This document shows, one piece after another, positions 44,579-52,622 of a DNA stretch of 64,000 bases. Positions within the stretch are counted from its first letter, which is position 1, and the number at the start of each line of letters is the position of its first letter. The position numbers were made by a program, and so were the translations under genes. Source of the DNA: Bacillota bacterium (GTDB lineage Bacteria > Bacillota > Clostridia > Christensenellales > SZUA-584); the NCBI GenBank assembly GCA_023406895.1, contig JAEXTV010000023.1, positions 1 through 64,000 on the forward strand, read 5' to 3'. Under the pieces are notes generated by a model. That model searched no databases, was not told the origin of the DNA, and worked only from the letters and a program-made list of their open reading frames with translations.

Positions 44579-45226
44579 TTGACGACCCCGTCTACAGTGA
44601 AAGACCCATTGACATTTGAAGAGATGACGGATGAGGCCGTTGCGGAACTCGCACGCTGTAACGACGGCGATGCACTCGAATTTCTGCTCAACAAATACAA
44701 GAATTTCGTGCGTGCCAAAGCGCGGTCCTATTTTCTCATCGGTGCAGACAGAGAGGATATCGTTCAGGAAGGCATGATCGGCCTTTACAAGGCTGTTCGT
44801 GATTTCCGATCGTCCAAGCTCACGTCTTTTCGCGCTTTTGCGGAGCTCTGCGTGACGCGGCAGATTATCACGGCCATCAAAACGGCGACGCGCCAGAAGC
44901 ACCGCCCGCTTAATTCGTATGTGTCGCTCAACAAGCCCGCTTACGATGAAGAGTCAGACCGCATGCTGATCGATGTGATTTCTAGCGGCAAGATATCTAA
45001 CCCCGAGGATATCATCATCGGGCGCGAGGATTTTTCGTCCATCGAGACAAAGATGAGCAAGATCCTATCACCGTTGGAAATGCAGGTGCTGAAAAAGTAT
45101 ATCGACGGCAAATCGTATTTTGAGGTGGCGGAGGAGCTCGGGCGCAGCGTCAAATCGGTAGACAACGCGCTGCAGCGCGTAAAAAACAAGCTCGAAAAGC
45201 TCGTGACCACCGAGCATGGGCTGTAA
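44579..45226 (+). CDS. sigH: RNA polymerase sigma-H factor
   Basis: A 215-residue sigma-70-family factor that in Bacillus starts the sporulation and transition-state programme. Region 2 reads LLNKYKNFVRAKARSYFLIG and EDIVQEGMIGLYKAVRDF, and region 4 is SYFEVAEELGRSVKSVDNAL. The start chosen is TTG at 44579, eight bases after GGAGG (44566-44570). The in-frame ATG at 44519 lies within the promoter and has no ribosome site; 215 residues also fits Bacillus SigH (218). It is the end of the conserved block; the usual rpmG-secE-nusG genes do not follow. Confidence 0.9.
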   Translation: MTTPSTVKDPLTFEEMTDEAVAELARCNDGDALEFLLNKYKNFVRAKARSYFLIGADREDIVQEGMIGLYKAVRDFRSSKLTSFRAFAELCVTRQIITAIKTATRQKHRPLNSYVSLNKPAYDEESDRMLIDVISSGKISNPEDIIIGREDFSSIETKMSKILSPLEMQVLKKYIDGKSYFEVAEELGRSVKSVDNALQRVKNKLEKLVTTEHGL

Positions 45227-45228
45227 GC

Positions 45229-45597
45229 ATGAATTTGGATCAGATTAAAGACCTTATTTTAAAGCTTGAAAACAAACTGCTGCTCAGCGAGGTTCGCGGG
45301 TCGGCGCAAAGGCTCGGCGAGATTCTCTCTCCGGGCTTTTTTGAATTCGGCAGCTCGGGCACGGTATACCAATTTAACGAAGGCGACACCTTCCCCGGCT
45401 TCCCGCCGCATATCCGCGTGGAAATTAAAGATTTCTGCATCACACCGCTGGCTCAAAGCTGCGTGCTTGCCACGTACACTTGTTTAAAGCATAACGAGCA
45501 AAGCGGCGAGATCGGCCGCTCACTGCGCAGTTCCGTCTGGCGCGATACAAACGGCGTCTGGAAGATCATCTTTCATCAGGGCACTCCCTGCGCCTGA
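45229..45597 (+). CDS. DUF4440/SnoaL-like small protein
   Basis: A 122-residue protein of the NTF2-like fold, by pattern: an early helix with LSEVRGSAQRLGEILSPGFFEFGSSG, then ATYTCLKH and RSSVWRDTNGVWKIIFHQGT at the end, as in DUF4440 proteins. It starts 3 bases after the sigH stop and is co-transcribed with it. No function is known. Confidence 0.65.
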   Translation: MNLDQIKDLILKLENKLLLSEVRGSAQRLGEILSPGFFEFGSSGTVYQFNEGDTFPGFPPHIRVEIKDFCITPLAQSCVLATYTCLKHNEQSGEIGRSLRSSVWRDTNGVWKIIFHQGTPCA

Positions 45598-45887
45598 TTG
45601 CATATCGAATCTATCCGTTAATACAAACGACTTTCATCGCATAAGAGCTGGCCACAAATGAAGCGTAAGTGATCAACTACACAGTGGACTGAATTCCCAT
45701 GTTTTAAAGCGTTTTAACTCGAAAAACTCCTGTTGTTTCCCCCGCAGCATTGACTTACACTGATAGGCGGCTGCTTATGTCGTGCAAACCGTAAAGCCTC
45801 TATCCGGCACGCCTCCTACTAAGAATGTACCTTCATAAGGGACGTCTTCTATTTCATTATCATATGTTAAAAAATCGTTATACCCTA

Positions 45888-45940
45888 TTGACCACATGGT
45901 CAACCGGTGCTATAATCCAGTTGTTGACCGGGCGGTCAAC
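45888..45940 (+). promoter_or_regulatory. Promoter with two TetR-type operators for the ABC-TetR operon
   Basis: TTGACC (45888-45893), 17 bp and TATAAT (45911-45916). The -35 is part of TTGACC-N4-GGTCAA (45888-45903), and a second copy TTGACC-N4-GGTCAA lies downstream of the -10 (45924-45939, extended by G/C to 45923-45940). Two identical half-site pairs bracketing the -10 are what a TetR repressor would use. The regulator is probably the gene at 47636. From 45598 to 45887 no gene is seen. Confidence 0.8.
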
Positions 45941-45958
45941 GGAAAGGAGCATAGAAAA

Positions 45959-46831
45959 ATGAATGTCATATCTGCACAGCAGCTGACAAAAACCTACGGC
46001 AAAAACCGCGGCATCACGGAGCTTAATTTAAACGTGAACGAAGGCGAAGTATACGGATTCATCGGCCCGAACGGCGCAGGCAAATCGACCACAATCAAGT
46101 GCCTGCTCGATTTCATCCGTCCCACATCGGGCAGTTGCCGCATATTCGATCTCGATTGCGCTCAAGATTCCGCCGCAATCAAAAAGGATATCGGCTATAT
46201 TCCAGCCGAGGTGAATTACTACGACGGCATGAAGGTTTCGGAGCTGATCACCTACTCCTCCAAATACTACCCCGGCGATCATGCGCCCTATGCCAAAAAG
46301 CTCTGCGACGCGCTCGATTTAAACCCCGCGCGCAAAATCAACGAGCTTTCCACGGGCAACAAAAAGAAGGTTGCCATTGTGCAGGCGATGCTTCACAAAC
46401 CGAAGCTGCTAATCATGGATGAACCCACATCCGGCCTTGACCCGCTCGTACAGCACGAGTTCTACGGTCTTGTCAAAAAAGCGAATCAAAACGGCGCGAC
46501 AGTCTTCTTCTCGTCGCATGTGCTGAGCGAGGTGGAGCGCGTGTGCAGCCGCGTGGGCATCATCCGCGAAGGCCGTCTGATCAGCACACAGACCATGGAA
46601 GAGCTCACGAACACGCAGTATAAACGCGTGAAAGCCTCGCTGTGCGGCGATTTCTCTCTGCCCGGCGCACAGGATATCAAGCGCCAAAACGGCTCCATCG
46701 AGTTCTTATACAAGGGCTCGGCAGACGCGCTGCTGGCCGCGCTCGCGGCACGCCATGTGACAAGCATACTCATCGAAGATCCGCCGCTCGAGCACATATT
46801 CATGACATATTATACGGAAGGAGACAAATAA
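45959..46831 (+). CDS. ABC transporter ATP-binding protein
   Basis: A 290-residue ABC ATPase of the drug/antibiotic-export (BcrA-like) type. Walker A is GPNGAGKST, the signature is LSTGNKKKV, and Walker B is LLIMDEPTSGLDP. A C-terminal extension of about 70 residues is typical of this group. The start is the ATG at 45959 after AAAGGAG. It is followed by its permease two bases later and by a TetR regulator, which suggests an inducible efflux system. The substrate is unknown. Confidence 0.88.
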   Translation: MNVISAQQLTKTYGKNRGITELNLNVNEGEVYGFIGPNGAGKSTTIKCLLDFIRPTSGSCRIFDLDCAQDSAAIKKDIGYIPAEVNYYDGMKVSELITYSSKYYPGDHAPYAKKLCDALDLNPARKINELSTGNKKKVAIVQAMLHKPKLLIMDEPTSGLDPLVQHEFYGLVKKANQNGATVFFSSHVLSEVERVCSRVGIIREGRLISTQTMEELTNTQYKRVKASLCGDFSLPGAQDIKRQNGSIEFLYKGSADALLAALAARHVTSILIEDPPLEHIFMTYYTEGDK

Positions 46832-46833
46832 CC

Positions 46834-47631
46834 ATGACATTGTTTTTAAGAGAACTCAAAGGCAATTTTAAATCATTCTTAATTTGGACGCTGTGCATCA
46901 TCGCGATACTCGGCATGTTCATGGCAATGTACCCCTCCTTCGCGGAGCAGGGCAGCAGCCTCGATCAGATGCTCTCGGGTTTCTCGCCGGAGCTGCTGAA
47001 GATGTTCAGCTTCGACAGCCTCGATTTTACGGTGGGCCTCGATTACTATGCGTATATGTTCCAGTATATCCTGCTCGCCGTGATGATCCAGTTTATGATA
47101 CTCGGCGCGAATTTGATTTCGCGTGAAGAAGACGCAGGCACAATCAATTTTCTTTACGCGAAGCCGCTTTCAAGATCGTCGATCGTCACAACGAAGCTCC
47201 TCTCGGGGCTGGCGTACGCGGCTGCGTTCTTCGTGGTGTACACGGGCTGCGCCTGCGCTGTGCTCGCGGCCGTGGATTCCGCCCCTGTCGACTTTGGCGC
47301 TGTGCTGCTGTTGAGCTTTGCGCTGTTTTTGAGCCAGCTTATGATGATGGGCATCGGAATGCTGCTGTCCATGTTCATCACAAAAACGCGCACCGTGATG
47401 TCCGTCTCCATCGGCGTGGTGCTGCTGATGTATGTGCTGAGCATGGTGGTCAATCTCAATGAGAGCCTCGATGAGCTCAGGTATTTCACGCCATTCCAGT
47501 ATTTCGACGCACGTGTGATGGCGCATGGCGGCGGCATCGGCTGGGTTTATATCGCTTTGCCCTTGGGGGTCACTCTTGCGGGTTACGCGCTGTCTCTGTT
47601 AATATACAACCGAAGGGACTTGAAATGTTAA
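46834..47631 (+). CDS. ABC transporter permease (ABC-2 type)
   Basis: A 265-residue membrane protein with six hydrophobic segments, opening with LFLRELKGNFKSFLIWTLC. The stretch SREEDAGTINFLYAKPLSRSS is typical of ABC-2 type permeases. It partners with the ATPase encoded directly upstream. The start is the ATG at 46834 after GGAGACAAATAACC. Confidence 0.85.
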   Translation: MTLFLRELKGNFKSFLIWTLCIIAILGMFMAMYPSFAEQGSSLDQMLSGFSPELLKMFSFDSLDFTVGLDYYAYMFQYILLAVMIQFMILGANLISREEDAGTINFLYAKPLSRSSIVTTKLLSGLAYAAAFFVVYTGCACAVLAAVDSAPVDFGAVLLLSFALFLSQLMMMGIGMLLSMFITKTRTVMSVSIGVVLLMYVLSMVVNLNESLDELRYFTPFQYFDARVMAHGGGIGWVYIALPLGVTLAGYALSLLIYNRRDLKC

Positions 47632-47635
47632 AGCT

Positions 47636-48268
47636 ATGAGCGATAAACTCGATGCACTGCCAGAAGACAAACGACAAAATATATTAAGCGCTGCCTTGAC
47701 GGAGTTTGCGGAGCACGGCTATTTAAACGCCTCCACAAACCGAATCGTCAAGGCGGCGGGCATATCCAAGGGACTGCTTTTTCACTACTTCGACAGTAAG
47801 AAAAAGCTGTTCCTTTATGTGCTGGATCATACGATTCAATACCTGATGCAAAAGATGAGCACGTATACCGTGAAGCTCTCGGGCGACTTTTTTGAGCAGC
47901 TTGGGCAATACGCGCTGATTAAAATGCGCATTGGCATTGAAGAGCCCGAAATGTATCACATTCTGTACGACGTTTATGTGAATCTGCCTGCCGACATCAA
48001 AGATGACCTGATGGCGCGTTACGGGCAGATTCTCTCGGACACCCGCAAAGATTTTGTGATGACCATGGACGAAACCAAGCTGCGCGACGGCATCACAAGA
48101 GAAACGGCGGTGAATTTGATCATCGACTTTCTGGACGGCTATTATCAGCGCAACATTGAGTATTTCAAAACAAAAACGCCGGACGAACTATTAACCTCGT
48201 TCGACGGACTCAGAGGCGATATGATGATGTATCTGAACATTATAAAAAAAGGACTTTATAAGGAATAA
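47636..48268 (+). CDS. TetR/AcrR family repressor
   Basis: A 210-residue regulator. The N-terminal helix-turn-helix reads FAEHGYLNASTNRIVKAAGISKG and LFHYFDSKKKLF, and a ligand-binding C-terminal domain follows. It is the third gene of the ABC operon, four bases after the permease. The two identical palindromes at the operon promoter are its likely binding sites, giving autoregulation that is relieved by an exported compound. Confidence 0.87.
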   Translation: MSDKLDALPEDKRQNILSAALTEFAEHGYLNASTNRIVKAAGISKGLLFHYFDSKKKLFLYVLDHTIQYLMQKMSTYTVKLSGDFFEQLGQYALIKMRIGIEEPEMYHILYDVYVNLPADIKDDLMARYGQILSDTRKDFVMTMDETKLRDGITRETAVNLIIDFLDGYYQRNIEYFKTKTPDELLTSFDGLRGDMMMYLNIIKKGLYKE

Positions 48269-48299
48269 GCGTTGCGCTTACTTAAACTGTTTCTTTCCG

Positions 48300-48610
48300 A
48301 AAAGCCTTCTCCTTTGAGGAGCAGGTGGCGCAAAGCGCCGAACGAGGTGTATGGTCCAGTCGATAATATATAGACACCTCATCAGCCGCCTGTCGCCGAC
48401 AGCTTCTCCTGAAAAGTAGCCCAGAATGTCAAAAAAACCTTTATCGTGGCCCCCTCTGACGACTACCCTATAAGGGTGGATCGGGGGCTGTCACCGATAG
48501 GTGACTGGGGGAGAGAAAATTGCTTGAGAACGGTCACTCCCTCCGGCACTTCGTGCCACCTCCCGGTCCATCCTTTGGGATAGTCGTCTGAGGGAGGCTT
48601 AAACACACTT
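48300..48610. repeat. Intergenic repeat cluster with 69-bp copy A2
   Basis: 48448-48516 is identical, in reverse orientation, to 31986-32054. It is followed by a second unit, CACTCCCTCCGGCACTTCGT with GGGATAGTCGTCTGAGGGAGGC (about 48536-48600), that recurs in variant form at 60662-60760. A third related piece lies near 48345-48415. No gene is seen between 48269 and 48745. Confidence 0.7.
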
Positions 48611-48745
48611 TATCCACAGCCTGAGCTTCATCACAAGGAGAAGCCATAAATTAAATCCTTGATTAAAAGCTTATTCGATCTTATCGCAACAATGATCACA
48701 TACCAGCGCGATGATGTCCGCTATGCAAACCAATAAAGTCATCCT

Positions 48746-49477
48746 CTAAATCACAAACCCGCCGTTGGGGCTAAGTACCTGCCCCGTCATGAAGCTTGCG
48801 TTCTCCGACGCCAGAAACCGTATCGCCTGCGCCGCATCCTCCGCCGTACCAAGGCGGCAAAGCGGTGTGTCGTCCTTGAGCGCTGCTCTTGCTTCGTCAT
48901 CCAGCCCATCTATCATGCGCGTCTCAATCACGCCGGGGGCCACGCAGTTCACGCGGATATTGCTTGGCCCCAGTTCCTTGGCGAGCGCCTTCGTGAGGCC
49001 GATCACGGCAGCCTTGGCCGCGCTGTAGGGCACCTCGCACGATGCCCCCACCATGCCCCATATCGACGACACATTGACGATGCAGCCCGCCTTGCGAGAG
49101 ATCATCCCCGGCAGCACGGTCTGGCAGCAATGGAACACGCCCTTCACGTTCACATCAAACATCGTGTCCCAGTCGTTCGCGGTCAGGTCGGTAAACAGCT
49201 TGGTCTGCGCAATCCCCGCGTTGTTGACCAACATGTCGATGCGCCCGAATACGTCAATCACGCGCCGCGTCATCGCGTTCACCTGAGCTGCGTCGGCCAC
49301 ATCCGCGCGCACCGCCACGGCTCGCCCGCCCTGCGCGGCGATCTGCTCACATAAAGCAAGCGCTTCTTTTTCGCTCTTATTGTAATGCACCGCCACATTG
49401 TACCCGTCGGCGGCGAACAGCAGTGCGGCAGCCCGTCCGATGCCCGTCGCTGCGCCTGTGATCAAAACCGTATCCAT
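48746..49477 (-). CDS. Short-chain dehydrogenase/reductase (FabG-like)
   Basis: A 243-residue classical SDR with the NAD(P) site TGAATGIG near the start, NNAG, the catalytic Ser in VNVSSIWG and YSAAK, and a C-terminal GQVLSPNGG. It resembles 3-oxoacyl-ACP reductases, but the substrate is not certain outside a fab cluster. The start is the ATG at 49477, one base after the stop of the YfbR-like gene; the longer frame to 49507 would overlap that gene. Confidence 0.83.
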   Translation of the reverse strand: MDTVLITGAATGIGRAAALLFAADGYNVAVHYNKSEKEALALCEQIAAQGGRAVAVRADVADAAQVNAMTRRVIDVFGRIDMLVNNAGIAQTKLFTDLTANDWDTMFDVNVKGVFHCCQTVLPGMISRKAGCIVNVSSIWGMVGASCEVPYSAAKAAVIGLTKALAKELGPSNIRVNCVAPGVIETRMIDGLDDEARAALKDDTPLCRLGTAEDAAQAIRFLASENASFMTGQVLSPNGGFVI

Positions 49478-49478
49478 A

Positions 49479-50069
49479 TCAGCCCATCTCGTCGAGCGTG
49501 AGCTCAAAGCTCGGCACGAACGCTTTCATGAAATAATCCACCTCGGGCCTGTCCATCTGCTTGAGTGACTTCTCAATGGCCTTTTTGGCCTTGGTAAATT
49601 CGCTGTTGCCCGCGGAAAGCTCCTCCACGCATTTTAAATACGCACAGATTTTATCCGCCGCCTTCACGAGCGCATAAAGCTCCGGCTCCGCTTCGCGATT
49701 GAGTATCAGCGCTTCATAGTCGCCCTTGAGTTCTGCGGGCAGCATATTCACGAGCTTCTCCTCCGCGACACGCTCAATCTGCTTGTACGCCGCTTTGATT
49801 TCGGGATTAAAATACTTGATGGGCGTTGCAAGATCGCCCGTGATCACTTCTCCCGTCTCGTGGTATACGGCAAGCGCAAGCACGCGCTCCGCGTCCACAC
49901 TGCCGCCGTACAAACGGTTCTTAATCAGCGCCAGCGCGTGCGCGATCATGGCGGTCTGCAGCGAGTGCTCCTGTATATTCTCCTCACGCGTGTTGCGCAT
50001 GAGGCCCCAGCGCTTGATGTGCTTCATCCGCGCCATATAGCTGAAAAAATGAAACATATATCTCTCCAA
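49479..50069 (-). CDS. yfbR: YfbR-like HD-domain 5'-nucleotidase
   Basis: A 196-residue homologue of E. coli YfbR, a 5'-deoxyribonucleotidase. MRNTREENIQEHSLQTAMIAHAL supplies the first histidine, GDLATPIKYF is conserved, and the end (VDYFMKAFVPSFELTLDE) matches closely. The metal-binding HD pair of E. coli (YHDASE) reads YHETGE here, an Asp-to-Glu change with the catalytic Glu kept. It is followed by the SDR gene. Confidence 0.85.
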   Translation of the reverse strand: MERYMFHFFSYMARMKHIKRWGLMRNTREENIQEHSLQTAMIAHALALIKNRLYGGSVDAERVLALAVYHETGEVITGDLATPIKYFNPEIKAAYKQIERVAEEKLVNMLPAELKGDYEALILNREAEPELYALVKAADKICAYLKCVEELSAGNSEFTKAKKAIEKSLKQMDRPEVDYFMKAFVPSFELTLDEMG

Positions 50070-50270
50070 TAGACAACTAAGAATTAAGAATTAACAATTA
50101 AGAATGGCGGTTCCTAATTATTGTTATTGTATCGCAGAGACAAGCAAAAGACAACTTGCTCAAATTCTTATTCATCTTCAGATGAATATCTGTCTATTAT
50201 TCATCGGGACGTCATTATGACTGCTGAAAAATATGATCAACGCTCTTCCTTTCTGTCCTTATATAATCAC

Positions 50271-50303
50271 AAAAAAGAAGCAACCACGGTTGGTGATTGC
50301 TTT
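50271..50303 (-). terminator. Intrinsic terminator, minus strand
   Basis: AAGCAATCAC and GTGGTTGCTT (10 bp, one G-U) followed by CTTTTTTG on the minus strand. It suits the small lipoprotein gene upstream. The rest of 50070-50485 shows no supported gene. Confidence 0.65.
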
Positions 50304-50485
50304 GAGGGGAGATTGTATCACAATGAAATTGCTTAATTATTATGTGGTGGCACTTGTGGTAATCGGCCCCGAAAGGTGAAATGGCCTCTGCCGCCGATGC
50401 GGACAGGCTTAACACCTGGGCCACTCTAAACTCTCTCATTATTCACCCGCAGCGCCATATTCCGTGGCATGGCTGACGTTCATTG

Positions 50486-50641
50486 TCACGTCTGCCCGAA
50501 CAGCACAGTTTCGCTGTTCGTATCCATGCGCATGGAAAAGACGATCGAACCGAAGCCCCATCCATTAAACAAGCCTGCCGCCGCCGCACATCCCGCAAGA
50601 AGTATGAGACACATGATAACGAAAACAACGTATTTCTTCAT
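50486..50641 (-). CDS. 51-residue small lipoprotein
   Basis: ATG at 50641, preceded by AAAGGAAGG, opens a 51-codon frame. KKYVVFVIMCLILLAGC is a clear lipoprotein signal with lipobox LAGC (Cys18). The mature part of 34 residues ends in SETVLFGQT. No family is recognised. The signal peptide and ribosome site make chance unlikely. A frameshift truncating a longer protein is possible, since another frame stays open to 50443. Confidence 0.55.
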   Translation of the reverse strand: MKKYVVFVIMCLILLAGCAAAAGLFNGWGFGSIVFSMRMDTNSETVLFGQT

Positions 50642-50797
50642 ATCATATCCTTCCTTTCGGATGCGTCAGCATTCAATGATCGCCATTATATATTCATATG
50701 GTTAAGTGTTTATAAAATGAACGTAAAGGTATGAAAAAGAAACCGCGTTTTTATGAATACTGCGAAAAAAGGAACAATATCATTGGAATCTTGAGTG

Positions 50798-51484
50798 TTA
50801 CACCATTCTGGTGATTTCAGCGGTGCATCCGAATTGAATCTTATTGCTGTCCCGCACGCCAACCAGCCTGATATTGAATAGAAGCATCGCCACAAACGTA
50901 ATCAATATGAAAATGTAGACCAGCACATAATTTCTTTTCTTTGTCTGTTTCACCGTCGCAATAGACCTGATGTCGTTGTAAATCCAGTCGTCCTTGGCGA
51001 TATAATTCTTACGCCGAAAGTTCAATTCAGACTCGGTGTTGTAAAACTGACACCGCACTTTGATTAGTTTTTCGTCTTCCCTCAATATTTCCACACTCTT
51101 GAGCTCTGTCCATGCGCCGTAAATTGAGAAAAAGCCGATTTTTCCGTCACTGTTCTTCACAAGCAATTGCGTGTCTGAATTCAATTCGTCACTTTTACCG
51201 TATATGGGCTTTGTTTTATTTTCGAAAATATAGGTAACGATGATGACCAATATGATATACAGGATCAGCGAAAAAATACCAATGATACGTGAAAGAGCAA
51301 CCAGCCCTTCATCCGGAAGCAAAGCGTAAACTTTACCATTGACCAATACGCCGGCCGCGCTAATCCCTGCAAAAAAGGTTAAATAAATCGTGATCACAAG
51401 CGCCAAAAGAGCGGGATGGCCGTCTTTATATCTAATTGATTTGTAGATATTGTTGTAAATCTGTTTCCTGCTGTCTGTATCCAT
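50798..51484 (-). CDS. Membrane protein of unknown function
   Basis: A 228-residue protein. Two hydrophobic segments lie at about 27-49 and 66-88, then a soluble loop with ELKSVEILREDEKLIKVRCQFY, which looks like a PH-like or YcxB-type strand pattern, and a last membrane segment at about 187-207. YcxB-like membership is possible but not certain. It ends at 50798 with no operon partner. Confidence 0.6.
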   Translation of the reverse strand: MDTDSRKQIYNNIYKSIRYKDGHPALLALVITIYLTFFAGISAAGVLVNGKVYALLPDEGLVALSRIIGIFSLILYIILVIIVTYIFENKTKPIYGKSDELNSDTQLLVKNSDGKIGFFSIYGAWTELKSVEILREDEKLIKVRCQFYNTESELNFRRKNYIAKDDWIYNDIRSIATVKQTKKRNYVLVYIFILITFVAMLLFNIRLVGVRDSNKIQFGCTAEITRMV

Positions 51485-51795
51485 ATGACCATCCTTTTTG
51501 CTTATTATATCATTTGTTCAATATTATTCTACATAATAATTCTCAATATGTTCAATCATTATGTAATATTTAGTGTCCCCCTGCGGCAGAGTGCCGCATT
51601 CACAGCGGTTATTGGCTGTACCCCCCGGTTAAATATTGAGAGATGCTGTTCTTTTATGGCGATTATTTTGGCAGAAGCATTGGTAAAGCGCAGGCTTCCC
51701 CTCTCTCGGTGAAGCTGTCGTCCGGCAGGCAACAGCAAGGGGCTCGTATGGTCTGCTTTGGCATGCCGCTTCATCCAATGCCGCGTACGAAGATC

Positions 51796-51835
51796 CAAAA
51801 AACAGCGGCCTCAATTGAGAACCGCTGTTTATGAA
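51796..51835 (-). terminator. Terminator of the thiamine-precursor ABC operon
   Basis: AAACAGCGG and CCGCTGTTT pair around a 12-base loop and are followed by TTTTGG on the minus strand, 16 bases after the thiZ stop. No supported gene lies between 51485 and 51796. Confidence 0.7.
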
Positions 51836-51850
51836 TTGTTACTATTTGAT

Positions 51851-52600
51851 TTACAGTGCGTCCTGCACGGCACGGCGCAGCTTTAAGAACGCCGTGTCTT
51901 CAAGCATATCACGGCTGCGCGGGCGCGACAGATTCACTTCAAACACCTGAGCCACCGTCGCGGGGCGTTCGCTCAGCACGAGTATGCGGTCGGACAGAAA
52001 CACCGCTTCCTCAATGTCGTGTGTGACGAACACCACCGCCTTGCGATGCCGATGCCAAATATCCAGCAGCCATTCGCGCATCTTGAACCGTGTGAGGGCG
52101 TCGAGTGCCGCGAACGGCTCGTCCATCAGGTACACATCTCCCTCCGAGAGAAACATCCGCAGCAATGCGGCACGCTGGCGCATACCGCCGCTCAACTGCT
52201 TGGGGTACATGTTTTCAAAGCCCTTGAGGCCGAACTCCTCGAGATATTCCAGCACGGTCTGCTCACGTTGCTTTTTATCCACGCCTTTGAGTTCAAGCGG
52301 CAGCGCCACGTTATCGAGCACGCTGCGCCACGGCAGCAGAAGATCCTTTTGGTGCATGAGGCACACGGACGGCAATGTCTCGCGCACATCGCGCCCCATC
52401 ACCCTTGCCTCGCCCGTGTAGTCGCCGTCAAGTCCCGCGATGATTTTTAAGAGCGTACTCTTGCCGCAGCCCGAGGGACCGAGCACCGATAAAAACTCAT
52501 TTTCGCGCACGTCAAAGCTGATATCGACGAGCGCCTCTACATAATTTTGCGTCTGCTCGAATACCTTCCCGACGTTTTGGAGCGAAATGATGGTGTCCAT
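51851..52600 (-). CDS. thiZ: ABC transporter ATP-binding protein, thiamine precursor uptake
   Basis: A 249-residue nitrate/taurine-type ABC ATPase. Walker A is GPSGCGKST, the signature LSGGMRQR and Walker B VYLMDEP. It drives import with ThiX and ThiY. The start is the ATG at 52600, five bases after GGGAGG; the longer frame overlaps thiY. The family alone would allow sulfonate or nitrate. The TPP riboswitch and the NMT1-type binding protein point to a thiamine pyrimidine precursor. Confidence 0.85.
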   Translation of the reverse strand: MDTIISLQNVGKVFEQTQNYVEALVDISFDVRENEFLSVLGPSGCGKSTLLKIIAGLDGDYTGEARVMGRDVRETLPSVCLMHQKDLLLPWRSVLDNVALPLELKGVDKKQREQTVLEYLEEFGLKGFENMYPKQLSGGMRQRAALLRMFLSEGDVYLMDEPFAALDALTRFKMREWLLDIWHRHRKAVVFVTHDIEEAVFLSDRILVLSERPATVAQVFEVNLSRPRSRDMLEDTAFLKLRRAVQDAL

Positions 52601-52622
52601 ACCGGCCTCCCGACTGCATGCT

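Noticed and set aside
50322..50378. 18-codon plus-strand frame starting with KLLNYYVVALVV
   Set aside because: Too short to support and placed next to a minus-strand terminator; could be a chance hydrophobic run.
51559..51798. 79-codon minus-strand frame between two gene groups
   Set aside because: No ribosome site, no family, and composition unlike neighbouring genes; possibly remnant DNA but unsupported.
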